A stretch of 64,000 nt of DNA from Actinocatenispora sera (GTDB lineage Bacteria; Actinomycetota; Actinomycetes; Mycobacteriales; Micromonosporaceae), in contig NZ_AP023354.1 in the NCBI RefSeq assembly GCF_018324685.1, positions 806,001 to 870,000 of the forward strand. Direction: 5' to 3'. Positions within the stretch are counted from its first letter, which is position 1. Each line of letters opens with the position of its first letter. The notes under the pieces were generated by a model. The model was not told the DNA's origin and searched no databases. It was given only the letters and a program-made list of their open reading frames with translations. Below are positions 1-8,339 of the stretch, piece by piece. The translations under genes were made by a program, and so were the position numbers.

Positions 1-1065
1 CGGCGCAACCCCGGCCGGGTGGCCGCGACCAGCACCCCGCTGATGATCGGCGTCGCGCTGATGACGATCTTCAGCGTCGCGCTCGCCACCGTTCGCGCCT
101 CGGCCGACGCCGAGATGAGCCGCAGCTTTCCGGCCGACTACCTGCTCAGCGGCGTGCAGGCCGAACCGGGCAGCGGCGTACCGGCCGCCGCCGTCGCCGC
201 GCTGCGCGGCCGCCCGGAACTCGCCGGGATCACCGCGCTGCACAGCACCCGCAGCACGGTCGCCGGCAGCCGCACCACCGTTGCCGCCCTCGAACCGGGC
301 GCCGACCTGCGCCCCGAGACGACCGCCGGGTCGCTGGCCAGACTGCACGCCGGCACGGTCGCGCTGCACCAGGCCGCCGCCCGGAGGCTCGGCCGGCACG
401 TCGGCGACACCGTGACCGTCGGCGCCCACCGGTACCGGATCGTCGCGCTCTACACCGGCAGCATGATCGGCAGCGCGTTGCTGTCGTGGCCGGACTTCCG
501 CACCGCGTACGGCACGCACCCGGCGCAGGCCGTGTATGTCCGGGCCCGCTCCGGCGTCTCGGCGGCCGACTCCCGGGCCGCCGTCGACGCCGCACTCCGG
601 CGGTACCCGCTCGTGGACGTCTCGTCGATGGCCGAAACCCGGCAACGGCTCAGCTCGTCGATCGACCAGCTGCTCGGCGTGTTCGCCGCGCTGCTCGGCA
701 TCTCCGTACTGATCGCCCTGTTCGGCATCGCCAACACGCTGTCGCTGTCGGTGTTCGAACGGTCCCGGGAGTCGGCGCTGCTGCGCGCCCTCGGCCTCAC
801 CCGTGGCCAGCTGCGCGGGATGCTGCTCGCCGAGGCGATACTGATCGCGGTGGTCGGCGCCCTGGTCGGCATCGCCTTCGGCATCGGGTACGGCATCGCC
901 GCCGCCCGCGCCGCGATGACCGGGTTCGCCGGCGGCGTGCAGATCCCCGTCGGGCAGGTACTCCTGTACCTGGCACTCGCCGCGCTGGCCGGGCTCGTCG
1001 CCGCGGTCCTCCCCGCGCGGCGCGCCGCCCGTACGTCGCTGACCGCGGCCATGGCCGAAGACTGA
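1..1065 (+). CDS. ABC transporter permease, FtsX/MacB family (5' end outside window)
   Basis: The reading frame is already open at base 1, so the gene starts upstream and only about 354 residues are visible. The visible part is the second half of a MacB/FtsX-type exporter permease: one membrane helix near residues 13-30, an extracytoplasmic domain of about 190 residues, then three C-terminal helices (about 225-245, 275-300, 320-340). It ends in the family's usual Arg-rich cytoplasmic tail after a 'LPARRAAR' segment. Such permeases pair with an ATPase, normally encoded just upstream and so not visible here. The substrate cannot be predicted; these systems export lipoproteins, peptides or antibiotics. 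The family is confident, the role is open. Confidence 0.9.
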   Translation, partial: RRNPGRVAATSTPLMIGVALMTIFSVALATVRASADAEMSRSFPADYLLSGVQAEPGSGVPAAAVAALRGRPELAGITALHSTRSTVAGSRTTVAALEPGADLRPETTAGSLARLHAGTVALHQAAARRLGRHVGDTVTVGAHRYRIVALYTGSMIGSALLSWPDFRTAYGTHPAQAVYVRARSGVSAADSRAAVDAALRRYPLVDVSSMAETRQRLSSSIDQLLGVFAALLGISVLIALFGIANTLSLSVFERSRESALLRALGLTRGQLRGMLLAEAILIAVVGALVGIAFGIGYGIAAARAAMTGFAGGVQIPVGQVLLYLALAALAGLVAAVLPARRAARTSLTAAMAED

Positions 1066-1251
1066 AGTACCTCTATGCGCTGAGGTACACCCGTAGCGCC
1101 GGTGCCCGGCTCGCGTGCGCGCGATGTAAAGCCCACCCCCGTCGGCGCTGGCGCGCTGGTGCTGGCGGTGTAAAGCCCACCTCTGTTCCTTCTTTCACCC
1201 CTCGTGGGGAACCGTGGGGAGCGGGCTTCGCCCCTCCCCACACCCCTCCCC

Positions 1252-1277
1252 GTCAAGGGGGCAGTCGCCCCCTTGAC
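1252..1277. repeat. Perfect 11-bp hairpin
   Basis: GTCAAGGGGGC and its exact complement are separated by AGTC. No T-run follows on either strand, so a classical intrinsic terminator is not obvious. It lies inside the repeat-bounded element. Confidence 0.7.
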
Positions 1278-1544
1278 AATCCCCCACCAGGAAACCAGAG
1301 ACGAGATCCTGACCCCGCCTGGCCCGTTTCGGAACGACGGGGTGTCGGTGCGGCCTACCCATCAACGCCAAGCCCGCCACGACAAACCAAACCCCCCACC
1401 CGTCTGTGGGCCGCCGGGACACGAAGCGACGCGACGCGTTGCGAGGCGGGCGTTGCCGTGATGGACATGCCGGGCCGGGCCCCGGTCTTCTTCGACAGGC
1501 ACTCGGCGTCGAGGGGCATCGTTACCGGGATGGGTAAGGGGATG

Positions 1545-1565
1545 GCCAAGGGGAATCCCCTTGGC
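1545..1565. repeat. Perfect 10-bp hairpin with 1-nt centre
   Basis: GCCAAGGGGA, A, TCCCCTTGGC. Such a tight centre favours a DNA palindrome or a larger RNA fold over a simple RNA hairpin. It lies inside the repeat-bounded element. Confidence 0.65.
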
Positions 1566-1804
1566 GGGGAAGGAGCGCGAGGAGGGGGCGAAGCCCTCTC
1601 CTCGCATTCCCCCACGCGGGGTTCAAGCGTGAACAGAGGTGGCCTTTACACCGCCAGCCACATGCGGCCCCGGCCAGAGACGCGTTCACACCGCCGGCTG
1701 CAACCGGCGCCGGACAGGGGTGGGCTTTACACCGCCAGCGCCGGGCGCACGCCGGCCGCGCAGCGGCGCCTCGGGTCCACCTCGGCGCAAAGAGGTGAAA
1801 TCCT

Positions 1805-1833
1805 TGTCACGGCGGGTGGCTGGCGTTCGTCAT
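1805..1833 (+). promoter_or_regulatory. ECF-type promoter of the sigma-factor gene
   Basis: TGTCACG (1805-1811), a 16-bp spacer, then CGTCAT (1828-1833). This matches the reported ECF41 promoter pattern (TGTCACA ... CGTC). It lies 30 bp before the ATG of the sigma gene, and the same arrangement precedes the neighbouring CMD gene, which suggests autoregulation. The -10 sits inside a perfect 9-bp dyad (CGTTCGTCA / TGACGAACG, 1824-1847). Confidence 0.65.
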
Positions 1834-1862
1834 GGTGGTGACGAACGTACGAGGGGGCGGCG

Positions 1863-2717
1863 ATGGACGAACGGGACATGTTGGCGCGGCGGTTCGAGGA
1901 GCAGCGGCCACGGCTGACGGCGGTTGCCTACCGGATGCTGGGTTCGGCCGTGGAGGCCGAGGACGCGGTGCAGGAGGCGTGGCTGCGGCTGGCCCGCAGC
2001 GACGCCGACGTGGTGGAGAACCTGGCCGGCTGGCTGACCACCGTGGTCGGCCGGGTTTGCCTGGACATGCTCCGGTCGCGTACCTCCCGGCGGGAGGCGT
2101 CGCTGGACGAGCAGCCGGCCGAACCGGCGCGGACCGCGCCGGCGGAGACACCCGAGTCGCAGGCGCTGCTGACCGATTCGATCGGGCTGGCGCTGCTGGT
2201 GGTGCTGCAGACCCTGGATCCGGCCGAACGGCTGGCCTTCGTGCTGCACGACATGTTCGCGGTGCCGTTCGAGGAGATCGCGCCGATCGTGGAGCGCACC
2301 CCGGCCGCCGCCCGGCAGCTGGCCAGCCGGGCGCGCCGGCGGGTGCAGGGCGGCACGCCGCAGCACCCGGACGTGGTACGGCAGCGGCGGATCGTGGACG
2401 CGTTCCTCAGCGCCGCCCGGCAAGGCGACTTCGACGCGCTGGTGTCGATCCTCGACCCGGACGTGATCATTCGCTCCGACGGCCGGTTCGTCCGGCAGGG
2501 GGCGGCGACGGTGGCCCGGGGTGCCACGGTGTTCGGGCCGATGGCGGCCGTGGGGATCCCCATCCTGGTCGACGGCCGGGTCGGCGTGGTCGCGTCGATG
2601 CACGGCCGGGAGTACCGGATCCTGCTGTTCCGGTTCGCCGGCGACCGGGTCGCGGAGTTCGAGGTGGTCAGCGACCAGAACCGGATCAACGCGATGGAAC
2701 TGTCCACACTGGACTGA
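1863..2717 (+). CDS. sigJ: RNA polymerase ECF sigma factor with SnoaL-like C-terminal domain (SigJ/ECF41-like)
   Basis: This 284-aa ECF sigma factor has region 2 at about residues 8-75 (YRMLGS...EDAVQEAWLRL) and region 4 at about 105-160. A C-terminal domain of about 110 residues resembles SnoaL/NTF2 folds and includes a conserved-type DGR segment near residue 205. In SigJ/ECF41-type factors this extension replaces a separate anti-sigma factor and modulates activity. The WLPEP linker motif typical of ECF41 is not visible, so it may belong to a related SnoaL-containing ECF group. The start is an ATG after GAGGGGG. The adjacent, convergent CMD gene is the classic partner of this sigma type, and both genes carry the same promoter signature. 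Confidence 0.9.
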   Translation: MDERDMLARRFEEQRPRLTAVAYRMLGSAVEAEDAVQEAWLRLARSDADVVENLAGWLTTVVGRVCLDMLRSRTSRREASLDEQPAEPARTAPAETPESQALLTDSIGLALLVVLQTLDPAERLAFVLHDMFAVPFEEIAPIVERTPAAARQLASRARRRVQGGTPQHPDVVRQRRIVDAFLSAARQGDFDALVSILDPDVIIRSDGRFVRQGAATVARGATVFGPMAAVGIPILVDGRVGVVASMHGREYRILLFRFAGDRVAEFEVVSDQNRINAMELSTLD

Positions 2718-2723
2718 GATGCC

Positions 2724-2754
2724 GGACCGGAAGGCGCCGGGCGCCTTCCGGTCC
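2724..2754. terminator. Bidirectional hairpin between convergent sigJ and CMD genes
   Basis: A perfect 15-bp stem (GGACCGGAAGGCGCC and complement) around a single central base lies just after the sigma stop codon and before the convergent CMD stop. A T-tract is lacking, as is common in actinomycetes. Confidence 0.7.
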
Positions 2755-2796
2755 GTACCGTCCACACCGGACGGTGGCCCGTGGCCACCTGGTGGC

Positions 2797-3255
2797 TCAC
2801 CACTCGGTACCGGCGGGCTCCTGGATCGTCGTGTTGATGCGGTTGAAGAAGTTCAGCATCGAGATCGTCAGGATCAGCGCCGCGCGCTGCTTCTCGTCGA
2901 AGTGCTTCGACACCTCGTCCCACAGCTCGTCCGAGACCGGCTCGTCGGACCGGTCGGCCAGCCGGGTCACCGCCTCGGTGAGCTTGAGCGCCGCGACCTC
3001 CGCGTCGCTGAAGTACGGCGCGTGCCGCCACACCGCGACGGCCGCGATCTTGTCCTCGTCCACGCCGGCCTTCCGCAGGTTCCGGGCGTGCGCGAACACG
3101 CAGGGGCTGCAGCCGTTGATCTGGCTGGCCCGCAGGCCGACGATCTCCAGGAGGTCGTTGCCCACACCACCCGAGGCCATCGCCTTCGTCAGGCTGCCGA
3201 TGCCCTTCATCGCCTCGGGCAGCACCATGGCCGGGTTCGTCATCCGTGCGCTCAC
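2797..3255 (-). CDS. Carboxymuconolactone decarboxylase / AhpD-like protein
   Basis: This 152-aa all-helical CMD-family protein carries the AhpD-type redox motif CSPC (NGCSPCVFAHA, about residues 48-58) with the following histidine, so an alkylhydroperoxidase-like peroxide-reducing activity is more likely than true lactone decarboxylation. The start is GTG at 3255, supported by GGAGG nine bases upstream; an ATG four codons later is less well placed. CMD proteins are the usual target genes of ECF41-type sigma factors, and the sigma gene lies convergently next door. A matching promoter lies at 3316-3344. The gene is probably transcribed alone. Confidence 0.9.
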   Translation of the reverse strand: MSARMTNPAMVLPEAMKGIGSLTKAMASGGVGNDLLEIVGLRASQINGCSPCVFAHARNLRKAGVDEDKIAAVAVWRHAPYFSDAEVAALKLTEAVTRLADRSDEPVSDELWDEVSKHFDEKQRAALILTISMLNFFNRINTTIQEPAGTEW

Positions 3256-3315
3256 TGTTGCGTTCCTCCGTCATCTTCGCGGACCGGCTCCGGCCCGCTT
3301 CGTCGTCGTGGCTCT

Positions 3316-3344
3316 ATGACGGATGGCCGTGCGCGGATGTGACC
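3316..3344 (-). promoter_or_regulatory. ECF-type promoter of the CMD gene
   Basis: Reading the minus strand: GGTCACA (3344-3338), a 16-bp spacer, then CGTCAT (3321-3316). The -10 element and the spacing are identical to the sigma gene's own promoter, and the -35 differs by one base from TGTCACA. It predicts a 5' UTR of about 55 nt. Confidence 0.6.
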
Positions 3345-3360
3345 GGTCGCGGGAAAAGAT

Positions 3361-4122
3361 TCAGGATCCGGTGCCGGCCAGGAATTCCTGGATGAGGTCG
3401 TTGGTCTCGGCCGGTCGTTCCAGGTTCGGGAAGTGACCGGCCCAGGACAGCTCGCGGTGCTGGGCGTCGGGGATCAGCCGCGCCGCCTCGGCCGCACCGG
3501 TGCGGAACCCGGCCAGGTCGTGCCCGCCGGACACCGCCAGGGTGCGGGCGGTGATCCGGGTCAGGTCGATGTCCGGCGTGGTCGGGTTGACCATCTCGTC
3601 GCCGGCCGCCAGCTGCACGTCGAACGAGCGGCGCTGCATCGTCGCCACCCGCTGCCGGGTCGCCTCGTCGGCGTCCGGGCCGAGCCAGGTGTCCACGTTG
3701 AGCACCACCGCGCCGGCCACGTCGCCGGCCTCGATCAGCTCGTCCTCCCGGGCGCCGAACGCGCGCTGGGTCGGGTCCGGCTCGATCCCCGGTACCGCCG
3801 GGCACAGCAGCAACAGCGAGTCGACCCGCTGCGGCCAGGTCGCTGCGAACTCCAGCGCCACCCCGCCGCCGTACGACGAGCCCACGACCGAGAGCCGGTC
3901 GAGCCCGAGGGCGTCGAGCAGGTCCCGGACGTCGTCGATGTTGCGGTACGGCTCGCGCGAGACCGGGGTGTCCCCGAACGCGCGCAGATCGCAGCGGATC
4001 GTGCGGAAGCCTGCGGCGACCAGCGCCGGTACCTGGTCGTCCCACATCCGGCGGTCGCACACGGACGAGTGCAGCAGGAGGACCGGCGCACCAGTGCCGG
4101 CCTCGTCATATACAAGAGTCAT
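3361..4122 (-). CDS. Alpha/beta-fold hydrolase
   Basis: This 253-aa single-domain alpha/beta hydrolase has the nucleophile elbow GSSYGG (Ser near residue 85), a late acid in the GGHDLAG segment and the catalytic histidine in AGHFPNLE near the C terminus. An oxyanion-hole type segment (LLHSSV) lies near residue 18. The start at MTLVYDE is chosen because conserved sequence begins there; the frame stays open 12 codons further. A TAACCT -10-like hexamer about 10 nt before this ATG and the lack of a ribosome site suggest a leaderless message. No signal peptide is seen, so it is cytoplasmic. The substrate cannot be inferred. Confidence 0.85.
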   Translation of the reverse strand: MTLVYDEAGTGAPVLLLHSSVCDRRMWDDQVPALVAAGFRTIRCDLRAFGDTPVSREPYRNIDDVRDLLDALGLDRLSVVGSSYGGGVALEFAATWPQRVDSLLLLCPAVPGIEPDPTQRAFGAREDELIEAGDVAGAVVLNVDTWLGPDADEATRQRVATMQRRSFDVQLAAGDEMVNPTTPDIDLTRITARTLAVSGGHDLAGFRTGAAEAARLIPDAQHRELSWAGHFPNLERPAETNDLIQEFLAGTGS

Positions 4123-4182
4123 CGCGGGCAGGTTAGCTGCACGGGCGCCGCCGCGCACCGGGATTCGCCGCGGCGGTACCGG

Positions 4183-5484
4183 TCAGCCCGGCTCCGGCTC
4201 GCCCTGCTGCGGCGACGGCAGCGCGGCCTCCGCCTCCTCCGTCGGCGGGTCGGCCCGATGTCGTTGCCTGGCCACCAGATGCCGGATCGCGGTGTTCATC
4301 ACCGCGATGAACGGCACGGCGATCAGGCCGCCGAAGATGCCACCGATCGCGATGCCGCCGGTGATGCCGAGGATGACGCCGAGCGGGTGCACGGCCACCG
4401 CCCGGCCCATGATCAGCGGCTGCAGGATGTGCCCCTCCAGCTGCTGCACGCCGAGCACCACGGCGAGCACGATGATCGCCGCGATCAACCCGTTGGTCAC
4501 CAACGTGACCAGCACGGCGACCACGCCGGACACGGTCGCACCGACGATCGGGATGAACGCCCCCAGGAAGATCAGCGCGGCCAGCGGGATCGCCAGGCTG
4601 TACGGCACGCCGACGGCGACGATGCCGATGCCGATGCAGAACGCGTCGATGAACGCCACCAGCACCGTCGCCCGCACGTACGCCACCAGCGAGCGCCACG
4701 ACGCGCTCCCGGCGTCGTCGACCGCCGCCCGGGCCGACCGGGGCAGGCCGAGCTGCAGGATGAAGTTCCAGATCGGCCGGCCGTCCCGGACCAGGAAGAA
4801 CGTGGTGAACAGGATCAGGAACAGGTCGACCAGGACCTCACCGACCGTGGTGGCGGTGGACAGCGCACCGCTCGTCACCGCGCCCCGGTTCCTGCTCAAC
4901 CACTTCTGCGCCTCCTTCAGCGCGCCGTTGATCTGCTTGTCCGAGATGTGCAGCGGGCTGCTGTGCAGCCACTGCTGGATCTTCTGGATGCCCTGCGCGA
5001 CGTTGTCGGACAGGTCGGAGAAGCCATTGATGAACGACGTCACGACGCCGGTGAGCACCCCGGCGACGACCACGATGCCCAGCACCACCATGATCAGCGA
5101 GGCCAGGGAACGCGGCACGCCGTGCCGGCGCAGCCAGGTCGCACCCGGCTGCAGCAGGGCGGTCAGCAGCAGCGCGATGATCGCCGGAATCATCACGTTG
5201 CTGACGTAGGTGAGCAGGGTGAACGCGCCGATCACGGCGGCGACGATCACGATCATGCGCCAGGACCAGGCGGCCGCGACCCGCACCCCGCGCGGTACCG
5301 ACAGCTCGGCCGGACGCGGCTCCGGCGCGGACGCGGCAGCCGCCGGCGCCGCCGGCGCGTCCGGTGGCGGGGTGGGCGGTGTGGTCGCGGTCGCGGTCTG
5401 CAACAGGGCCTGGTCGCTGCGCTCCCGGCCCTCCTCCAACCGACCGCGGGCAGCCTGCCACGCCCCGCGTGCCCGGTCCTTCAT
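4183..5484 (-). CDS. AI-2E family (PerM-like) membrane transporter
   Basis: This 433-aa protein has a hydrophilic Ala/Pro-rich N-terminal region of about 70 residues and then the typical AI-2E/PerM layout. Paired helices lie near 85-130 and 150-175, a soluble stretch with amphipathic helices near 180-240, and four to five closely packed helices near 280-400, including the family-typical run containing GAFIPIVGA. The C-terminal tail is charged and Pro-rich. Members export small molecules or act as Na+/H+ antiporters; the name does not prove autoinducer transport. It is divergent from the GroES-like gene. Confidence 0.85.
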   Translation of the reverse strand: MKDRARGAWQAARGRLEEGRERSDQALLQTATATTPPTPPPDAPAAPAAAASAPEPRPAELSVPRGVRVAAAWSWRMIVIVAAVIGAFTLLTYVSNVMIPAIIALLLTALLQPGATWLRRHGVPRSLASLIMVVLGIVVVAGVLTGVVTSFINGFSDLSDNVAQGIQKIQQWLHSSPLHISDKQINGALKEAQKWLSRNRGAVTSGALSTATTVGEVLVDLFLILFTTFFLVRDGRPIWNFILQLGLPRSARAAVDDAGSASWRSLVAYVRATVLVAFIDAFCIGIGIVAVGVPYSLAIPLAALIFLGAFIPIVGATVSGVVAVLVTLVTNGLIAAIIVLAVVLGVQQLEGHILQPLIMGRAVAVHPLGVILGITGGIAIGGIFGGLIAVPFIAVMNTAIRHLVARQRHRADPPTEEAEAALPSPQQGEPEPG

Positions 5485-5520
5485 GGTCTCGAAGCGAGTC
5501 AGCGTCGTCCCCCTACGTCA

Positions 5521-5563
5521 AGAGGCCTCGGGGGAGGGCGAACGCCCTCCGGTCGAGACCTCT
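5521..5563. repeat. Hairpin in the divergent upstream region
   Basis: An interrupted stem (AGAGG ... CCTCT outer, GGAGGGC-GAAC-GCCCTCC inner) lies between two divergent start codons, so it is not a terminator of either. It could be a UTR fold or regulator site. A TATACGGT stretch at 5602-5609 may be the -10 of the GroES-like gene. Confidence 0.45.
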
Positions 5564-5670
5564 GGGTGCACCACACAGCGGCACACCCCAGCCGCTTGGG
5601 GTATACGGTACCGGCGCGAGTCGATACCCGGACACGCACGAAGCCGCGGCTCGCGGTAGCGTTCCGCCTC

Positions 5671-6024
5671 GTGAGCACGAGGGACAGCCCGACGACCGAC
5701 GATCTCTACCAGGGCCTGCCGATCCGGCTGCTGCACGACCGGGTGCTGGTCCGCCAGGAGGGCAACGAGGGGGAGCGGCGATCCGCCGCCGGCATCGTCA
5801 TCCCGGCCACCGCATCGGTCGGGCACCGGCTCTCCTGGGCGGTCGCGGTCGCGGTCGGCCCGAACGTGCGGGCCATCAAGACCGGCGACCGGGTGCTGTT
5901 CGACCCGGACGACCGGTCCGAGGTCGAACTGCACGGCCGGCAGTACATCCTGATGCGGGAGCGCGACGTGCACGCCGTGGCCGCCGCCCGGGTCGACAAC
6001 GACGGCACCGGCCTCTATCTCTGA
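5671..6024 (+). CDS. GroES-like co-chaperonin domain protein
   Basis: This 117-aa protein matches the Cpn10/GroES beta-barrel pattern. After about 17 variable residues come 'IRLLHDRVLV', a mobile-loop-like region rich in Glu/Gly ending in GIVIP, then 'VGPN', 'GDRVLF' and 'ILMRERDVHAV'. GTG at 5671 is the start nearest to the conserved region. It is longer at both ends than canonical GroES (about 100 aa) and has no groEL neighbour, so it is probably a divergent actinobacterial paralogue, not the housekeeping co-chaperonin. Confidence 0.8.
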   Translation: MSTRDSPTTDDLYQGLPIRLLHDRVLVRQEGNEGERRSAAGIVIPATASVGHRLSWAVAVAVGPNVRAIKTGDRVLFDPDDRSEVELHGRQYILMRERDVHAVAAARVDNDGTGLYL

Positions 6025-6042
6025 CCGCGGCGCGGGGCCGGC

Positions 6043-6819
6043 TCAGCCCTTCTGCCAGACCGACACGTGGCTGGTGCTGTCCGCGGTGAACGGGGCGCGG
6101 TCCCAGCCGGACCAGCGGTACTTCAGGGTCAGCCCGGCGATCCGGGCCATCAGGTCCAGTTCCGCCGGCCACGCGTACCGGAACGGGATCCGGTGGAACC
6201 TGCCGGTACCGTCCGGCGACACCGTCACGTGGTTCGAGGTGAACAGCTGCGTCGCCACGTCGTACTGGTCGAAACCGACGTAGCCGCCGCGGTCGCCGGG
6301 CGCCACCGTGAACGGCACGGTGTCCTGTCCCGGTGGCAGCCGGCGCAGTTCCGGCACCCCGACCTCGATCAGGAACAGCCCGCCCGGCCGCAGCTGGGCC
6401 GCCGCGTTGCGGAACACGTCGACCTGGCCGTCCTGGCTGGTGACGTTGCTGATCGTGTTGAACACCAGGTACGCGAGCGTGAAGTCGGTGCCGACCCGGG
6501 TGGAGGTCATGTCGCCGATCGTCACGTCGACCCGCTCGCCGCCGGGCTTGCCGGCGATCCGGGCCGCCATCGCCCGGCTCAGCTCGATCCCGCTCACCGC
6601 GATCCCGCGGGACGCGAGCGGTGCGGCGATCCGGCCGGTACCGACCGCGAACTCCAGCACCGGTCCGCCCGCGGCCAACTCGGCCAGTACCTCCACCGCG
6701 GGGCGGACCGTCTCGGGCGAGTTCGCCCCGTCGCCCGGGTCGTCGTAGTCGGCGGCGATGCTCTCGCCGAACCAGCCGTCCGCCGGGTCGTCACCTGTCG
6801 CCGCAGCCTCATCCGTCAC
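6043..6819 (-). CDS. SAM-dependent class I methyltransferase
   Basis: This protein of about 258 aa has a Rossmann-type SAM-binding core. Motif I is VLEFAVGTGRIA (about residues 54-65), an acidic residue ends the next strand (SGIELS), GDM follows, and motif post-II is LRPGGLFLIEVGVPE. The N-terminal 'WFGESIAADYDDP' is common in actinobacterial small-molecule methyltransferases. The start is uncertain: GTG at 6819 is preferred by family length, and an ATG at 6855 is possible. The substrate is unknown, and the convergent GroES-like gene gives no hint. Confidence 0.85.
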   Translation of the reverse strand: MTDEAAATGDDPADGWFGESIAADYDDPGDGANSPETVRPAVEVLAELAAGGPVLEFAVGTGRIAAPLASRGIAVSGIELSRAMAARIAGKPGGERVDVTIGDMTSTRVGTDFTLAYLVFNTISNVTSQDGQVDVFRNAAAQLRPGGLFLIEVGVPELRRLPPGQDTVPFTVAPGDRGGYVGFDQYDVATQLFTSNHVTVSPDGTGRFHRIPFRYAWPAELDLMARIAGLTLKYRWSGWDRAPFTADSTSHVSVWQKG

Positions 6820-6902
6820 GACCGGGACGCTACGTGCCGGGACCTCGGGCTTCATCCCATTTTCGCAGCGGCACGCCACGGCGCAGCGTGGCAGGGAGCC
6901 GG

Positions 6903-7226
6903 CTACTGGGCGGCGCGGATGGTGAACGAGTGGCGCAGGCCGGTGACCTCCAGCAGCCGGTCGAGAAACGGACCGACGTTGGTGAGCACCAGCGAGCTGC
7001 GGGCCCGCGTCGCGGTGCGGCTGAGCACCACCAGCGTGCCGAGCCCCTGCGAGTCGCAGAAGGTCACCTTGCCCATGTCGAGCAACAGCCGGGACGAGCC
7101 GTGTTCCAGGCTTTCCTCGACGGTGGCCACCAGACGGGACACGGTGTGGATGTCGATCTCGCCGGCAAGCGCCACCACGGTCTCCTCCGGCTCGTGGCGC
7201 ACCGCGATGTCCAGGTCCGGTCGCAC
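6903..7226 (-). CDS. STAS-domain protein (anti-anti-sigma factor type)
   Basis: This 107-aa protein consists of one STAS domain. The phosphorylatable-serine region reads FCDSQGLG, with the conserved DSxGLG pattern found in SpoIIAA/RsbV-type antagonists that bind an anti-sigma kinase. GTG at 7226 is chosen because the domain begins there and GCGAGG lies just upstream; the frame extends 36 codons further without recognisable sequence. A TAGGCT hexamer also sits close upstream. It may act in a partner-switching pathway controlling a SigB/F-type factor such as the one at 55540, but no kinase lies nearby, so the partner is inferred only. Confidence 0.85.
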   Translation of the reverse strand: MRPDLDIAVRHEPEETVVALAGEIDIHTVSRLVATVEESLEHGSSRLLLDMGKVTFCDSQGLGTLVVLSRTATRARSSLVLTNVGPFLDRLLEVTGLRHSFTIRAAQ

Positions 7227-7391
7227 GCCTCGCAGCCTAACGCGGCGGCACCCGGCTTGCCGGATGAGGCGGCCCGGTGGAAGCAGTTCGTGACCTTTCT
7301 CGCAGGCCACGCGGTAGCCGCCGAACCGCCGCAAACCGGCCTGCGGGCCGGGGCGGCACGCGCCACCCCGGCCCGGCCGGGTCCTCCCAGG

Positions 7392-8219
7392 TCACTGCTG
7401 TGGCGGCTGACCGTACGTCGGGTCGGTCGGCGCGGTGCCGCCCCCGGGCGCGGTGGCGCTGTGCTGCGGACCGGACGTCTCGGCCGGCGCGCCGCCACGC
7501 TGCAGATCGTGCTGCGCGGACCGGCTGCGGACCTGCATCGTGCTGGCCTCGCTCTCGGCCCGGGTCAGCATCCGCTCCCAGCGGGTACGCATCGGGGCGA
7601 TCAGGCCGCCGCCGACGCCGACGATCGCCACGCCCACGATGATCGCCAGGAACGCGATGAACACCGGCGTGATGACGCTGCTCGCCACCTGGATCTGGTT
7701 CAGCGCCGCGATGACGCCCATGCCGATGATGATCGCCTGGACGACGCGGCCCACCGCGTTGCCCCAGGACATCGAGCTCAGCGCGTTGCTGACGATGTCC
7801 TTGACGACCCGGGCGATGGCGGTCGCCACGATCACGATCACGATCGCCACGAAGGCCTTCGGCAGGAAGTTGACCACGCCGCTGATCAGGTTGCTGACCG
7901 GGTTCGGCCCGAACGCGGCGAGCGCCAACTGCAGCGAGAACAGCAGGATCGCGCAGTACACCAGCAGGGCGACGAACGTGCTCGCGGTGTACTTGCCGAG
8001 GAACCGGTTGATGCCAGCACGTTCGCCGACCCGGTCGAACCCGACCTTCACGAGGATCCGGCCCAACACGTTGCGCAGGACCTTCGCGACGATCCAGCCG
8101 ATCACCATGATGACGACGAACAGCACGAGCTTGGGTACGAAGTTCGCGACCGTGGTCAGCGCGCTCGTGATGGAGCTACCGACATCGACCGCCAGGACTG
8201 GTGTCATGGCCTCCCCCAT
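7392..8219 (-). CDS. MscS-like 'conserved TM helix' membrane protein
   Basis: This protein of about 275 aa has four to five membrane helices near residues 20-45, 80-100, 120-145, 165-185 and 190-215. It carries the repeated small-conductance-channel-type pattern 'ARVVKDIVSNAL..MSWGNAVG' of the CmpX/MscS-related conserved-TM-helix family. The soluble C-terminal tail is low-complexity, rich in Pro, Gln and Gly. The beta domain of true MscS is absent, so channel activity is not proven. Starts at 8219 or 8207 (the latter directly after GGGGGAGG) are both possible. It appears monocistronic. Confidence 0.75.
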   Translation of the reverse strand: MGEAMTPVLAVDVGSSITSALTTVANFVPKLVLFVVIMVIGWIVAKVLRNVLGRILVKVGFDRVGERAGINRFLGKYTASTFVALLVYCAILLFSLQLALAAFGPNPVSNLISGVVNFLPKAFVAIVIVIVATAIARVVKDIVSNALSSMSWGNAVGRVVQAIIIGMGVIAALNQIQVASSVITPVFIAFLAIIVGVAIVGVGGGLIAPMRTRWERMLTRAESEASTMQVRSRSAQHDLQRGGAPAETSGPQHSATAPGGGTAPTDPTYGQPPQQ

Positions 8220-8339
8220 TCGGCCCGGGCCTGGACCGCGCCGTACCCCACACGGCCCGGCCGGCACAGACAGTCACCTTCGAGGTCAAGCTAACCCCGG
8301 GAGAGGAGAAAGATCTGGAATACCAGGAAGGTGCCCCGA

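Larger units (their letters stand above)
1125..1740. repeat. Hairpin-rich element bounded by nested inverted repeats
   Basis: This gene-free stretch of about 0.6 kb lies between the permease and the sigma-factor gene. A motif around GTGTAAAGCCCACC occurs twice at the left edge (from 1125 and at 1161-1188) and twice inverted at the right edge (1631-1658 and from 1717). The 28-bp pair 1161-1188/1631-1658 is complementary with one mismatch. Inside are a perfect 11-bp hairpin with a 4-nt loop (1252-1277), a 10-bp hairpin (1545-1565) and several GC-rich imperfect hairpins. No convincing coding frame is present. The layout resembles a non-autonomous mobile or REP-type element, which is inference. 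Confidence 0.6.

Noticed and set aside
2724-2754. Palindrome after sigJ considered as a regulator-binding site
   Set aside because: Its position between two convergent stop codons and its 15-bp GC-rich stem fit a shared terminator better.
3433-5670. Plus-strand open frame running into the GroES-like gene
   Set aside because: Only the last 117 codons match a protein family; the rest is antisense to the hydrolase and AI-2E genes. The GroES-like start was placed at 5671.
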